Shown here in pieces: positions 18,168-27,486 of a stretch of 64,000 nt of DNA. Origin of the DNA: Amycolatopsis methanolica 239 (lineage in GTDB: Bacteria > Actinomycetota > Actinomycetes > Mycobacteriales > Pseudonocardiaceae); the NCBI RefSeq assembly GCF_000739085.1, contig NZ_CP009110.1, positions 6,076,001 through 6,140,000 on the forward strand. The letters are read 5' to 3'. Within the stretch, counting starts at the first letter, position 1. Each line of letters starts with the position of its first letter. The notes under the pieces are model-generated. The model saw only the letters and a program-made list of their open reading frames with translations, did not search any database and was not told the DNA's origin. The position numbers were made by a program, and so were the translations under genes.

Positions 18168-18311
18168 CGGGTGAAGGGTCGTGTTCCGGACAATCGCCGG
18201 TTAGCATCGGGTTCCGCCGTCGCCAGGAGGCAGGCAGACGGCGGACCAGGAATCCGCTCCGGACCCCGGCGGTACCCGCTGTTGGAATTGACAATGCGAG
18301 GGGAGCACCGG

Positions 18312-18638
18312 ATGACGACGACGTCCCACGACCACGAACGGCAAGCGGACGCCTTCCCGGTCGGCGAACGGCTGATGTACCTCGACCGCGACGACGACGG
18401 GCCGGACAAGCTGACCGTGCGCGTGGGTGTCGTGTCCGGGGATTGCCGGGCAGGCGAGGACGGCCTGCGCGTCCCGATGACGGACGAAGACGGCGCGCAA
18501 CGGTGGGTGGCCGCCTCGGACGTGCTGGGCAACGGCTCGAGATCGGGCAATCGACACGAAACCGACCGGCCGGCGCGGTGGCGGCACCACCTTTCACCCA
18601 CCGGGCGGCACCACCGGCGGGACGAACCTGGACACTGA
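18312..18638 (+). CDS. Small hypothetical protein, 108 residues
   Basis: The ATG at 18312 has a strong GAGGGGAG site 5 nt upstream. The protein is acidic in its first two thirds (TTTSHDHERQADAFPVGERL, YLDRDDDGPDKLTVRVGVVSGD) and ends with a basic, His/Arg-rich tail. No known domain, signal peptide or membrane helix. The LTVRVGVV and EDGLRVPMTDEDGAQRWV segments look beta-strand rich. It lies 144 bp after the ANTAR gene and could be co-transcribed. Function unknown. Confidence 0.65.
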   Translation: MTTTSHDHERQADAFPVGERLMYLDRDDDGPDKLTVRVGVVSGDCRAGEDGLRVPMTDEDGAQRWVAASDVLGNGSRSGNRHETDRPARWRHHLSPTGRHHRRDEPGH

Positions 18639-18705
18639 CGGGGCGGCCGTTCGGCCTAACCCGGGAAGGGGATTTCGCGGGGGGCGATTTTCACCGCGAC
18701 GCGAG

Positions 18706-18737
18706 GCTGGGCGGACCGGGGAACCGGACCGCCCAGC
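18706..18737. terminator. Hairpin between the small gene and the lipase remnant
   Basis: GCTGGGCGG and CCGCCCAGC arms plus an inner CCGG pair around a GGAA loop, with one central mismatch. Placed between convergent units (stops at 18638 and 18756), so probably a shared terminator. It lacks a T run. Confidence 0.6.
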
Positions 18738-18755
18738 GTCACGCGGGAGACTCGC

Positions 18756-19112
18756 TCAGCAGTTCGGCGGGGCATCCTTCCCGGCGAACCGGTCCACGAT
18801 CCACCGGTGGGCGTCGGCGTTGCCTGCGAAGATTCCGCTCAGGTGGTCGGACACGTAGGTGTTCCACTGCTCCGTCACGCCTGCCGCGCACTACCGCTTG
18901 TGCAGGGCGTCCGCCTGCGGCGTGGCCACGATCTCGTCCGTGCCGGCGTGGTACTGGAACACCGGGACCCGCGGGGCGCCGCGCCGAGCTTGTTCTCCGC
19001 CAGTCGCGCCTGCCACGCCGGGGTGTCCAGCGGGTTCGACGTCGTGTAGTCGGAGATCTTCTTGAACGCGTAGTTCGTCAGCAGCTCGACCACGCACGCG
19101 TTGATCAAGCTC
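18756..19112 (-). pseudogene. Secretory lipase, C-terminal remnant with frameshift and nonsense codon
   Basis: The C-terminal part of a secreted lipase of the fungal/actinobacterial LIP type can be pieced together in two frames. INACVVELLTNYAFKKISDY through ARLAENKLG is followed, after a frameshift at about 18986, by APRVPVFQYHAGTDEIV and PQADALHKR. An in-frame TAG (18897-18899 on the + strand) then interrupts, and CAAGVTEQWNTYVSDHLSG and DRFAGKDAPPNC end the protein. The motif with the active-site Asp (AGTDEIV) and the His region (YVSDHLSG) are present, but the nucleophile half is gone. The broken end is fused to helicase sequence at about 19110. Confidence 0.8.
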
Positions 19113-20582
19113 GACCAGAATCTTGCGCACATCGTCCTCGGTTCGGACGTCCGCGTTGGCCCACGGCGTGTCTCCGCGCAGGATCCGCAAACCATCGAGT
19201 TCAACGAAGTCCTTCAACCTGCGTTCGACCTCGCGTACCGTCGCCGCGTTCAGCGCGTGCAGGCGGGCGCCGCGGAACACACCAGGCACGCCGTTGTCCG
19301 GCAAATCCAGCAATGCGGCGCGGACCTCGTACGCGCTGATGTTCCACGGGTCCCGGCGCAGGTGCAGCTCGCGGGAGTGGTCGAGGAGACGCTGCCGGGA
19401 GGCCACGAGGCGTTCATGCAGCTCGTCAGTGTCGACGGGCGGTTCCTTGGCGACCCGGTCGAGGCTCTGCGCGAGTTGCTGCGCGATCTCCCGTTTCGAA
19501 GCGTTCTGCTGGTGCAAGTCGAAGACGAGACCGTCGAGCCGAACGTCGGCGAGCCTGTTCAGCACCGCTTCGATGGCGGCCCGCTTCTCCGCTACGAACA
19601 GCACCTTCTTCCCAGTCGCCGCCGCCCCGGCGATGATGTTCGCGATGGTCTGGCTCTTGCCGGTGCCGGGCGGACCTTCCACCAGAAGGTGCTGCCCACC
19701 CAGTGCGGTCATGATCGCGCGGTGCTGTGACGAGTCGGCGTCCTGGACGAGGTACTCGTCAGCGGGGTCGAGCTCGTCCACGCCCGGCGTGCGGAACTCG
19801 CCGGCGTCGGCGATCAGCGCTTGTTTCGCCGGCTCGAAGCCGGCAAGAGCGGCGACGAGGTCGTGCGAGGTCAGCAGTTCCGTGGCGTTCGCCAGATCTT
19901 CGACCATCGGGAGCTTGACGTAGTTGAAGGTGCCGACCACCACCCCGCGTTCGAGCGTGAGTTCGACGCCGTGGGCAGCGGCAGCCTCGGCCAGTCGCGC
20001 GTACACCTTCTCGGCGAGCGCCATGCCGGTGATCCCGTCGGCTGCCGAATCGAGAGCGTCCTCGATTCCCTCGACCTCCACGCCGTAGTGCTCGTCCAGC
20101 GCGTGTACCAGGACGGGGTTCAGTTCCGGTTCATCGGTCACCGCCAGGGTGAAATCACTGTCCGCCGCGGTCCTCGACGTCAACACGAGAGGCCGGAGGA
20201 GCAGCGGAGCACGAAGTGCCGGGACGTTCCCTTGACCATTCCGGCGTGCGGCGGTCCGCACGAGCCCGAAGGCAACCCGCCCGACGTCGATTCCCTGCTC
20301 TTCGTCGAAGATGCGAATTTTCCGGCTCAGGTTTCGCGCTCTCTTGCAGGCATCCCGATGCAGCTCCTCATCGGGCACGAGTGCCCGTAGCCGGACTTTC
20401 GAACCCTACTCGAGAGCAGCGAGCGCCACGGCTTCGGCCTGGCTCAGGTCGAGAGTCGCGGTCTTGGTATCCCGGAAGTAGAGCAAGGTGTTGCGATAGC
20501 TGAGGTCGATCAGCCGCTTTCGCCATTCTTCGACCTTGCCCGCGACAACGGTTAGTCGGCGCGTATCCACCTGCGCGGTCAT
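19112..20582 (-). pseudogene. DUF4011-type superfamily I helicase, truncated with in-frame amber codon
   Basis: Reading from ATG 20582, 58 residues (VEEWRKRLIDLSYRNTLLYF is the DUF4011 signature) end at TAG 20406-20408. The same frame continues immediately as KVRLRALVPDEELHRDACKR for about 430 residues more. That part includes the Walker A motif LLVEGPPGTGKSQTIANIIA and VLFVAEKRAAIEAVLNRL, typical of SF1 helicases, then stops abruptly near KILVELDQ at about 19112. Helicase motifs II to VI and any nuclease domain are missing. Full-length relatives exceed 1,200 residues and several, fused to Vsr- or Mrr-type nucleases, are phage-defence proteins. I read this as a decayed defence helicase; restart at GTG 20378 could still yield a fragment. 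Confidence 0.85.
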
Positions 20583-20913
20583 TCCGCTGCATCCCCCTCG
20601 CGAAGACGGGCTTACGGACCTGGTAGCACTCGGCCCCAGGGCCCGCCGTCCCCCGACGAGCCCTACAGGATGCCAGAGGACGAGCGCCTGAGGAAGCCAC
20701 TTCTGCCCACTGCTCGCCAGCGTCCACAAGCGGCCTCCGTGTTACCGCGAGTGAAGATCGCCGCATTCCGCTCCAATGTGACTGATCAGCGCTCAGATCA
20801 CCCGAATGGACGCGATGTCGTGGCCATTCAGCTCACAACGTGAGATACCGCAAGTCTTTGAATTGCGACGGCTTCCCACGCAACGGCGGATGCGGCAGAC
20901 GCGATGAACATGC
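20583..20913. other. 330-bp gap upstream of the helicase remnant
   Basis: I see no gene, RNA or clear repeat here. It should hold what was the helicase promoter (leftward) and the start of the lipoprotein remnant (rightward). A purine-rich GCGATGAACATGC precedes the ATG at 20914. Confidence 0.4.
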
Positions 20914-21170
20914 ATGAAAGCGCGCGTCGCCGGGTTGGTGGCAGCTGTGGTCCTCGCCGTGGGTGCGTGCGGCGGGAAGCCCTCCGCGCCGCCTCGACGC
21001 CGGTCCCGCCACCACCCGCTCCGACGGCGACGTCCCCGTCTGCCACGACGACGTCCCCGCCACCGCTGAGCACGTCCACCGGCACGACGACCAGGCCATC
21101 GCCGAGCATGTCCACCCGTGCGACGACCAAGCGCTCACCGCGTGCGGACAGCGGGCCCGGCTGCGGCCAG
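20914..21170 (+). pseudogene. Lipoprotein N-terminal remnant with frameshift
   Basis: The ATG at 20914 opens a clear lipoprotein signal peptide (KARVAGLVAAVVLAVGACGG, lipobox VGAC). About six codons later the plausible continuation, a Pro/Thr/Ser linker (STPVPPPPAPTATSPSATTT), is in another frame. No folded domain follows, because sequence belonging to a GyrA-like fragment on the opposite strand begins at about 21180. The gene therefore has a frameshift and no functional domain. It is part of the cluster of broken genes between 18.7 and 21.7 kb. Confidence 0.6.
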
Positions 21171-21189
21171 CGGGCCACCTCCCGAAGAG

Positions 21190-21660
21190 CGAGTGCTGAC
21201 TTCTCCTCCGGCTCCTCGCGCAGCGAGTCGCGGTGCCAGGGCGTCAGGCGGCGCAGCTGCAGGTCCAGCACCGCCCTCGCCTGAAGCTCGCTGACGCCGA
21301 GCACCTGCTGCACCGCCGCCCTGCGGGTCCGTCGCCTCCCACAGGGCGTCGACCAGGTCGTGGCGCTGGTCGTAGATCGTCAGCAGCCCGCGAAGCACCG
21401 TGGCGCGGTCCTCCCGCGCCCGCCGCCCCCGGGCGCGGGAGAGCGCTGTCCGCAGGGTGGACTTCCCGAACAGCTCCGAGTCCTCCGGCTGCTCCGCCAT
21501 GTCCCGCTGCTCGGCTACGTCCAGCTCGGCGAAGATCTCGCGCAGGTCCGCCGCCGAATACGCCAGCCCGCCGCCCGTTCTGCCTGCTCGTACAACTCCG
21601 CGTCGGACAACTCGGCACCGCCCTCGCCGAAGCTGACCAGGCCGAAATACCCGCCAGGGA
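21190..21660 (-). pseudogene. Short GyrA-like protein, frameshifted remnant
   Basis: Read leftwards, three protein-like stretches lie in different frames: LPGGYFGLVSFGEGGAELSD; LREIFAELDVAEQRDMAEQP continuing to ATVLRGLLTIYDQRHDLVDAL; and VQQVLGVSELQARAVLDLQL with RRLTPWHRDSLREEPEE. The last two match the coiled-coil tower segment of type IIA topoisomerase A subunits, and the short GyrA-like proteins of actinomycetes that carry only that segment. At least two frameshifts (about 21570 and 21315) break it. The first stretch may belong to a different gene. No catalytic tyrosine region is present. Confidence 0.55.
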
Positions 21661-21694
21661 GGGACATCTCGAAGATGTCCCCCAGTGGAACCTG

Positions 21695-22114
21695 TCAGCG
21701 GTGCCCCCGCTTCGGCAAGGCCGCCACGCCCGCCTCGGCCACCTCGGTGTCCTGCTCGACCGAACCGGCGCTGACCCCGATCGCCCCGACCACCTCCCGG
21801 CCACGCACCAGCGGGATCCCGCCGCCGAAGATGACCAGCCCGCCGTTGGTCACCTCGATCCCGTACAGCGGCGCACCTGGCGCCGCCGCCTCGCCCAGCT
21901 GTGCCGTCGTCATCTTCAGCAGCGCGGCCGTGCGCGCCTTGCGGATCGCGATGTCGATGCTGCCGAGGATCGCGCCGTCCTGCCGGGCGAACGCGATCAG
22001 GTGCCCGCCGTCGTCGACGACGGCCACGTTCATCGGCTGCCCGATCTCCTCGGCCTTCGCCAGCGCGGCTTCGAGGACCGGCTGAGCATCGGTCAGTGCG
22101 AGACGTGGTGCCAC
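21695..22114 (-). CDS. GlcG/HbpS-like heme- or corrinoid-associated protein (DUF336)
   Basis: A protein of 139 residues covering one GlcG/HbpS/PduO-C domain: MNVAVVDDGGHLIAFARQDG, SIDIAIRKARTAALLK, GGLVIFGGGIPLVRGREVVG and the terminal AIGVSAGSVEQDTEVAEAG. Related domains bind heme (HbpS) or form the C-terminal part of the PduO cobalamin adenosyltransferase and commonly accompany B12-dependent diol dehydratases. Here it is the last gene of the dehydratase operon, 10 bp after the reactivase small subunit, with AAGGAG before its GTG. A role in cofactor handling is inferred from position. It lacks the N-terminal adenosyltransferase domain of PduO. Confidence 0.88.
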   Translation of the reverse strand: MAPRLALTDAQPVLEAALAKAEEIGQPMNVAVVDDGGHLIAFARQDGAILGSIDIAIRKARTAALLKMTTAQLGEAAAPGAPLYGIEVTNGGLVIFGGGIPLVRGREVVGAIGVSAGSVEQDTEVAEAGVAALPKRGHR

Positions 22115-22124
22115 GTTTTCTCCT

Positions 22125-22436
22125 TCACTTGAGCGGAATTCCGACGACCATGCGGGCCGCGTTGTGCCCGAGTACCCGCGCGCGGGACAGCGGCCCGGTC
22201 AGGGCGGGCGAACCGGCCGGGCGCTTGGCGTGGTAGACGCACACCTCGTCCGCCACCCCGATCCCGACATCCAAAGAGGACAGGCAAGCCGCCGCGTACC
22301 CCAACACGAGAGCGTCCCCTTCGGACACTTCCTCGACCACCAGCGGCACGCCCTCCTCCTCCAGACCGGCACGGATCTCCCGCAGCACGGGCGACTTCGC
22401 GTCCAAGCACCGCAGCACCACCGCCGGCCCCTGCAT
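22125..22436 (-). CDS. pduH: Diol/glycerol dehydratase reactivase, small (beta) subunit
   Basis: A protein of 103 residues with the small-subunit fold of the chaperone-like reactivating factor, which resembles the dehydratase medium subunit: VVEEVSEGDALVLGYAAACL, LDVGIGVADEVCVYHAKRP and the terminal RVLGHNAARMVVGIPLK. With the large subunit it exchanges damaged cobalamin for fresh coenzyme in the inactivated dehydratase. Its ATG overlaps the large-subunit stop by one base (TGATG), indicating translational coupling and a stoichiometric complex. Confidence 0.9.
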   Translation of the reverse strand: MQGPAVVLRCLDAKSPVLREIRAGLEEEGVPLVVEEVSEGDALVLGYAAACLSSLDVGIGVADEVCVYHAKRPAGSPALTGPLSRARVLGHNAARMVVGIPLK

Positions 22437-24271
22437 CAGCCCACCGTTTCCAGCGACACGTCCAGCGCGTGGCTCGCGACCAGCCCGGTCGCCACCGCGT
22501 TGCGGGGCCCCTCGCTGCCACGCACGTTGCCCGTGCCGCACACGATCCCCATCCCGGCCACCGCTTCCGCGATCATGTCCGGGATCTCGAAGTCCAGCGC
22601 GGACCCGCCGAGCACCACGACGAACCCGATCTGCCGCAGGTTCCCGCCCGGCGCGACCTGCTCCAGCGCCCGCAACGCGTTGACCACGAACACCTTGTGC
22701 TTCGCCGAGCGCCGCACCTGGCGGATCTTCTCCAGGTTGTGCCGGGTGGGCACCGGCCGCATCCCGGCCTCGGACAACACGACCACCCGCGCGAACGCCT
22801 CCACCGGCAGTGGCTCGTCGAAGAACCGCGCGGTGCCGTCCTCCATCCGCACGTGGAAGAAGCTCTCGGCCTTGGCCAGCGGATACTTCTTGATGTCCTC
22901 GGCCAGCTCGCGGTTGTCCAGGCCCAGCTCGGAGTCGATCAGCTTCGTCACCAGGTCGCCCGCCCCGGCCAGGTGCACCGACCGCACCACCCCGTCCCCG
23001 GCCACCGCGGCGTCCGTGGACCCGCCGCCGAGGTCGAGTATCGCGACCGGCCGCCCGGTGCCCGGCGTGGTCAGCGCGCCGAGGACCGCCATGTCGGCCT
23101 CGACCCCGCCGATCAGCACCTCGACACCCAGCGCCTCACGCAGCTTCTCGGCGAGCAGCCGCATCGGTCCGCGGCTGGTGCGCACCATCGCGGCCAGCGC
23201 GACCGCGTTCTCCAGCGCGAACTCCCCGGCGAGCGCGCCGGTCACCTCCTGCGGCACGAACGTGTCGACGGCCAGCACGTCCTGGATCCGCACCGCGCCC
23301 ACGGCGGTGCCGGTCAGCTCGGACATCGTGTCCCGCACCCGCGCCAGCATCCCGCCGACGTGGGTGCCCGCCTCGCCGGTGGCGTCGGTCAACGGCCGGA
23401 CCCGGCGCAGGGTCGCCATGATCTCCGCGGCACCGGCGTCGATCTCCACCGACCGCTTGACCTGCTCACCGATCAACGTCAGGTTCCCGGCCGGGATGCG
23501 CCGCCCGGTCACGTCCCCGCTCGGCGTGCGCACGACGACCGCGGACCGGTTGCCGACCAGCGCCCGCGCGACCGGCGCGATCATCCGCGTCTGCTCGGCG
23601 TCGAGGTCGAAGACGGTCGCGATGCCGTAGGAGTTCGACAGCGTCCGGATGGTCCGGCCAGGCTCGGCCACCTCGACCGCGGCCGGCATGCCGAGCGGCA
23701 CCTTCTCCACCAGCGTGACCTCGTCGACCACCGGGATCGGCGCCGACAACCGGTTCGCGATCAACGTCGCGTCGTCGGCGTGCACGATCGCGCCGGTGAC
23801 CTCGACGCCACGCGCGACGGCCTTGTTGATGCCAGCCGCCGCGTCCTCGAAGTCCACACCGGACCCGACGACGCAGATCACCTTCGCACCTGGTGCGCAG
23901 TCCGGCAGCGATCCAAAAGCGACGGTCTCGCCGACGCCAAGTCCCGCACCGCCGGGCGTGTCCGGGTTGTGCCCGATCATCGTCGACTCGGTCACGATCG
24001 TCTCGGTGATCGTCTCCATCGCCAGCCCGCTGATCACCGGCGTGGCCTCGTTGACCAGCACCGCGCTCAGCTCGCGCACCGGCCGCCCCGCGGACGACAG
24101 CGCCCGCCGCACGACCTCGACGACCCCGGGCACGTTGTCCGTCGTGCCCTTCACCCCGGACGTCGGCGTGAGCGCCCCGGACAGGTACGTCACGCGCCCG
24201 CCCGGACGGATCTCCGCGACACAGGCCTCCGTGGTCGAGTTCCCGATGTCGACGCCAACCACGAGCGCCAT
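22436..24271 (-). CDS. pduG: Diol/glycerol dehydratase reactivase, large (alpha) subunit
   Basis: A protein of 611 residues, the normal size. The ASKHA ATPase-like pattern is clear: GVDIGNSTTEACVAEI at the N-terminus, IGHNPDTPGGAGLGVG near 95, AILDLGGGSTDAAVAGDGVV near 410 and VVLGGSALDFEIPDMIAEAV near 570. The reactivase uses ATP hydrolysis to release inactivated cobalamin from the dehydratase. It starts 5 bp after the medium-subunit stop and is coupled to the small subunit downstream. Its presence supports a functional, mechanism-inactivated B12 enzyme. Confidence 0.95.
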   Translation of the reverse strand: MALVVGVDIGNSTTEACVAEIRPGGRVTYLSGALTPTSGVKGTTDNVPGVVEVVRRALSSAGRPVRELSAVLVNEATPVISGLAMETITETIVTESTMIGHNPDTPGGAGLGVGETVAFGSLPDCAPGAKVICVVGSGVDFEDAAAGINKAVARGVEVTGAIVHADDATLIANRLSAPIPVVDEVTLVEKVPLGMPAAVEVAEPGRTIRTLSNSYGIATVFDLDAEQTRMIAPVARALVGNRSAVVVRTPSGDVTGRRIPAGNLTLIGEQVKRSVEIDAGAAEIMATLRRVRPLTDATGEAGTHVGGMLARVRDTMSELTGTAVGAVRIQDVLAVDTFVPQEVTGALAGEFALENAVALAAMVRTSRGPMRLLAEKLREALGVEVLIGGVEADMAVLGALTTPGTGRPVAILDLGGGSTDAAVAGDGVVRSVHLAGAGDLVTKLIDSELGLDNRELAEDIKKYPLAKAESFFHVRMEDGTARFFDEPLPVEAFARVVVLSEAGMRPVPTRHNLEKIRQVRRSAKHKVFVVNALRALEQVAPGGNLRQIGFVVVLGGSALDFEIPDMIAEAVAGMGIVCGTGNVRGSEGPRNAVATGLVASHALDVSLETVG

Positions 24272-24276
24272 CGCGA

Positions 24277-24867
24277 TCAGCCCGCGTCGGCCAGCTGGAT
24301 CCGCACGTCCAGCTCGACGGGTCCGGCGCCGGGAACCACGAACTCGGTCTCCTTGATGTGCAGCAACGCCGCCTTCGCCTGCCAGCGCGGGCGGGCCATG
24401 AAGTCGTTGCGCGCGGGCACCGGCTCCGGCGACTCGCCCTTGGCGTAGCGGGCGGCGTTGCGGCCGACCTTGCGGAAGGTCTCCAGGTCCATCAGCGGCG
24501 CCTGCGGGAACAGCTCCAGATTGGACAGTCGCACCAAGTCCTTCTGGTGGATCATCGTGGTACCCCGGGACAGCACACCGATCGCGATGCCCGAACCGGA
24601 CAGCTTCGCCGCCGCGTGGGCGATCACCGCGAGGTCCGAGCCGCCGCGGAACCGGATCACCCGCGCGTGCACGCCCTGCTCCTCGATGCCGGCGAGCAGC
24701 TCGCGCAGCACCTCGGCGTGCGGGATGTCCACGATGGTCTTGGTGAAGAAGTCGCCGAACGCGGGCGACAACCCGATGACCACCTCGTCGCTGCGCGTGC
24801 CCGGCCCGGCGGGCCCGCGCTCGTCGAGGGTGAGCGTGCGCCGGCTGCCCACACTGGTGTCCGTCAT
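24277..24867 (-). CDS. pduD: Diol/glycerol dehydratase, medium (beta) subunit
   Basis: A protein of 196 residues from the ATG at 24867, preceded by AGGAGGAGTGCC. The core has the medium-subunit signature: [58 protein letters not shown] and [20 protein letters not shown]. It contributes the binding site for the lower axial face of adenosylcobalamin together with the large subunit. It has no long N-terminal encapsulation-type extension, consistent with an enzyme working free in the cytosol. It lies 11 bp after the large-subunit gene. Confidence 0.93.
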   Translation of the reverse strand: MTDTSVGSRRTLTLDERGPAGPGTRSDEVVIGLSPAFGDFFTKTIVDIPHAEVLRELLAGIEEQGVHARVIRFRGGSDLAVIAHAAAKLSGSGIAIGVLSRGTTMIHQKDLVRLSNLELFPQAPLMDLETFRKVGRNAARYAKGESPEPVPARNDFMARPRWQAKAALLHIKETEFVVPGAGPVELDVRIQLADAG

Positions 24868-24878
24868 GGCACTCCTCC

Positions 24879-26567
24879 TCAGACGACTTCCTGCTCCGGG
24901 TTCTGCGCGCTCACCACGTGGCGCAGACGCTTCATCTCTTCCCAGCGCGCCCCGGTCGGCCGGTAGCCGCTGCCCGGGCCCGCGTAGTCGTTGACGTCGT
25001 TGATCGCGGACAGCGTCTCCAGCTCGGGCGTCAGGATGGCCGACGTGTGCAGCAGGTCCCCGGACACGCGCTGCCGCAGCACCGCCAGCAAGGACTCGGC
25101 CATGTCGGTGAACCCCGCGCCGTCCAGGGCCTTCACGATGTCCACCCCCGTCACGCCGCGGTCCATCACCGACTGCGCCGCCTTCAGGTCCTCCAGCACG
25201 TCCCGCAGCGGCAGGTCCTCGCTGCCGTGCGCGTAGGTGACCGCCTCGACCTCCTTGTCGGTGATCGGCGGCAGGTCGAGCTGGGCGAACACGCCCTGCA
25301 GTGCGCGGGCGGCGCGGTTGCGTGCGGCGAGGATCTCCGCCTCCGGCACGTGCCGCAGTCCGCCGTCGACCTGGAGGTCGCGTTGCAGCACGTTCCAGTC
25401 GTCGTAGTCCTCGGCGTCCACATTGGAGCCGGCGAACATGTTGTCGTAGTTCGGCGTCGAGGAGTAGCCCGAGCAGACGAAGTCGGTGCCGGGCAGCAGC
25501 TGCGGAAGCAGGCGCGCGACGCGGCGCATGTCCGAGTGCGAGAACGACTGGTCGTTGCCGGAGGCGCACTCCAGGTCGACCATGCTCGCGATCAGGTTCT
25601 CCGCGAGCACCGCACGGATCCCGGCTGGCACCGCGCCGGGCACGCCGATGCAGCTGATCGACCCGTTCTGCAGGCCCTGCACCCCGGCGCCCTTGGTCAC
25701 CAGGATGCAGCGGATCTCCAGGTACAGCATGGACTTGCCCTCGGCGTTGCCCATCTGCACCTCCGACCCGGTGCCCGAGGTGAACCGCATCTTGATGCCG
25801 CGCGAGGCGTAGGCCGAGGCGAGGAACGCCTTGGACCACGGGGTGTCGTCGCCGTCGCAGAACACCGGCTCCGTGCCGTACACCGAGATCGTCTCGGCGT
25901 ACGCGGTGATCCCGCGCATGCCCAGCTCCAGCTCGGTGGCCTCTTCGAGTGCGCACTGGGTCAGCACGCCCGGGGTCCCGGCCTGGGCGCCGACCTGCAG
26001 CGCGATCGCCACCAGCGGCGCGTACCGCACGACGCCGAGCGTGGTCTCCAGCTCGCGGAACCCGCGCAGCGAGGCTTCCGCGGCGTCGGCGGCGACCTGC
26101 ACCGGGTTGTCCCGCGCGCTGGTCGCGTGCGCCTGGTTCGCCGGTGTGCGGCGGGCGCGCATCTTCTGCAGCGCCATCATCATCTCGACCACGTTCATGG
26201 TCTTGACGACCTCGAGCAGCTTCGCCGGGGTGAGCCCGCGGGTCAGGGCGAGCACTTCCTGACGGGTGGCGCGCGGGTCGACCAGCAGGTGCGCGATCTC
26301 CACCGCGGGGACCGCCATCGCGTGCTCGGTGGCCTCGATGTCGATGGCGTGGTCGGCGATGAACTGGTCGAGGAAGTCGAACTCGGCCCGCGGCTTGCCG
26401 TCCATCTCGACGATCACGCCGTCCTCGACGCGCACGCCCGGCTCCGGGTCGTACGGGCTGTCCATCGCGACCATGCCGACCTCGGGCCACTCCTCGACGA
26501 ACCCGTCGAGGTTGACCGGCCGCTGCTCCAGAGCCTCGGTCCGCTTCGACCGTCGTGCGCCCGTCAT
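24879..26567 (-). CDS. pduC: Diol/glycerol dehydratase, large (alpha) subunit
   Basis: A protein of 562 residues from the ATG at 26567, close to the 554-555 of PduC/DhaB. Hallmarks include [20 protein letters not shown] at the start, [59 protein letters not shown] and [20 protein letters not shown]. This is the TIM-barrel catalytic subunit that binds substrate and adenosylcobalamin and converts 1,2-propanediol to propanal or glycerol to 3-hydroxypropanal by a radical mechanism. Substrate preference cannot be read directly. The start overlaps the small-subunit stop by 4 bp. Confidence 0.95.
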   Translation of the reverse strand: MTGARRSKRTEALEQRPVNLDGFVEEWPEVGMVAMDSPYDPEPGVRVEDGVIVEMDGKPRAEFDFLDQFIADHAIDIEATEHAMAVPAVEIAHLLVDPRATRQEVLALTRGLTPAKLLEVVKTMNVVEMMMALQKMRARRTPANQAHATSARDNPVQVAADAAEASLRGFRELETTLGVVRYAPLVAIALQVGAQAGTPGVLTQCALEEATELELGMRGITAYAETISVYGTEPVFCDGDDTPWSKAFLASAYASRGIKMRFTSGTGSEVQMGNAEGKSMLYLEIRCILVTKGAGVQGLQNGSISCIGVPGAVPAGIRAVLAENLIASMVDLECASGNDQSFSHSDMRRVARLLPQLLPGTDFVCSGYSSTPNYDNMFAGSNVDAEDYDDWNVLQRDLQVDGGLRHVPEAEILAARNRAARALQGVFAQLDLPPITDKEVEAVTYAHGSEDLPLRDVLEDLKAAQSVMDRGVTGVDIVKALDGAGFTDMAESLLAVLRQRVSGDLLHTSAILTPELETLSAINDVNDYAGPGSGYRPTGARWEEMKRLRHVVSAQNPEQEVV

Positions 26568-27007
26568 CGGCCGTCCTCCCGTGCCAGGATGTCGCGTCGT
26601 TCGTAGACGTCGGCGGCCTCGCGGACGAGCTGCGCGCACAGCGTCGCGGAGTACTTCGACTCCAGTTCGTCGGCGATCTCGCCGAGCTGTTCCTTGGTGG
26701 AGGCGCGCGGCCGGAGCGAGTTATAGATCGACAGCACCAGCTCGTCGGGCAGCGCGGTCAGCTCCGCCGCGCGGCGGAAGTTCTGGGCGAGCTGCGGGCG
26801 GCCGACGCGCTCGGCGATCTGGGCCTGCAGGCGCAGGGTCTCCGGCGCGATGCGCAGGTCCTCGGGCGCGACCTCACCGGCGAGCACGGCCGCCATGGTG
26901 AGCTCGTCGAGGCGTTTTCCGGTCGGGGTCTTCAGCAGTTCGGGGCGCCGCGCCGCGAGCGGGTAGTCCCGGCCCGGGTCGAGGTCCACCTGGCTCGGAG
27001 TAGTCAC
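26564..27007 (-). CDS. pduE: Diol/glycerol dehydratase, small (gamma) subunit
   Basis: About 147 residues. The family core is [59 protein letters not shown] and [20 protein letters not shown]. It is the first gene of the operon, so the subunit order is small-large-medium instead of the usual large-medium-small. The start is uncertain: GTG 27007 or GTG 27031. I prefer 27007 because the regulatory TGCAACG repeats end exactly at 27031; neither has a good ribosome site. Confidence 0.9.
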   Translation of the reverse strand: MTTPSQVDLDPGRDYPLAARRPELLKTPTGKRLDELTMAAVLAGEVAPEDLRIAPETLRLQAQIAERVGRPQLAQNFRRAAELTALPDELVLSIYNSLRPRASTKEQLGEIADELESKYSATLCAQLVREAADVYERRDILAREDGR

Positions 27008-27029
27008 GGGCCGGACCGTAAGCGGCGTC

Positions 27030-27048
27030 ACGTTGCATCAACGTTGCA
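27030..27048. promoter_or_regulatory. Operator A: tandem TGCAACGT half-sites before the dehydratase operon
   Basis: On the minus strand TGCAACGT-TGA-TGCAACGT, two identical 8-bp direct repeats with an 11-bp period, immediately upstream of the dehydratase small-subunit gene. The same 7-mer with the same period occurs at the other two promoter regions of the cluster. Confidence 0.65.
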
Positions 27049-27240
27049 CTTCACGGCTCGAGGTGAGTGGCCAATCGGCTCGGCGAACTCCCACTCGAAT
27101 GGGCCAACGGGCCGCAGCCGCCCCAGCGTGTTGGCACCCCGCGGCGGTCATCCCGGGCACCGTGATGGCCGCTTGCGGTGGCATGCTCGCCGCTCCGGGC
27201 AGCGAGCCGGCCATTCCCGGCGGCAATGGTCCCTCCCGGC

Positions 27241-27324
27241 GCCGTGTTCGCCGCTCCCGGCGGCGTGTTGGCCGCTCCCGGCGGCGTGTTGGCCGCTCCC
27301 GGCGGCGTGTTGGCCGCTCCGGGC
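27241..27324. repeat. Four tandem 21-bp repeats
   Basis: Four head-to-tail copies of GGCGTGTTGGCCGCTCCCGGC; the middle two are identical and the outer ones differ at one to three bases. They lie in the 500-bp region between the divergent dehydratase and facilitator genes. Flanking DNA (about 27125-27460) holds degenerate versions. The period of 7 codons keeps frames open on both strands, but no frame here has a ribosome site or recognisable protein. Confidence 0.85.
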
Positions 27325-27486
27325 GGAGAGCTGTCCGCCCTCGGCAGGTGCGGCGGGCCGCTGCGGACGGCCACCCCCGCCAGCGTGTCGGCCCCTCCCG
27401 GCACCACCCCTGCCCTCCCCGGCGGGCGCGGCAGCCACTCCCGCCGGGAGCCGAACGCACGGGCGAACCGCGCCCAACCCAGCGGC

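Noticed and set aside
20904..21284. Intact Ser/Thr/Pro-rich secreted protein
   Set aside because: The signal peptide is in a different frame from the linker and the end overlaps antisense GyrA-like sequence, so I treat it as a frameshifted lipoprotein remnant.
27241..27324. Possible CRISPR array
   Set aside because: The 21-bp units are contiguous with no spacers and no cas genes are nearby; they are simple tandem repeats.
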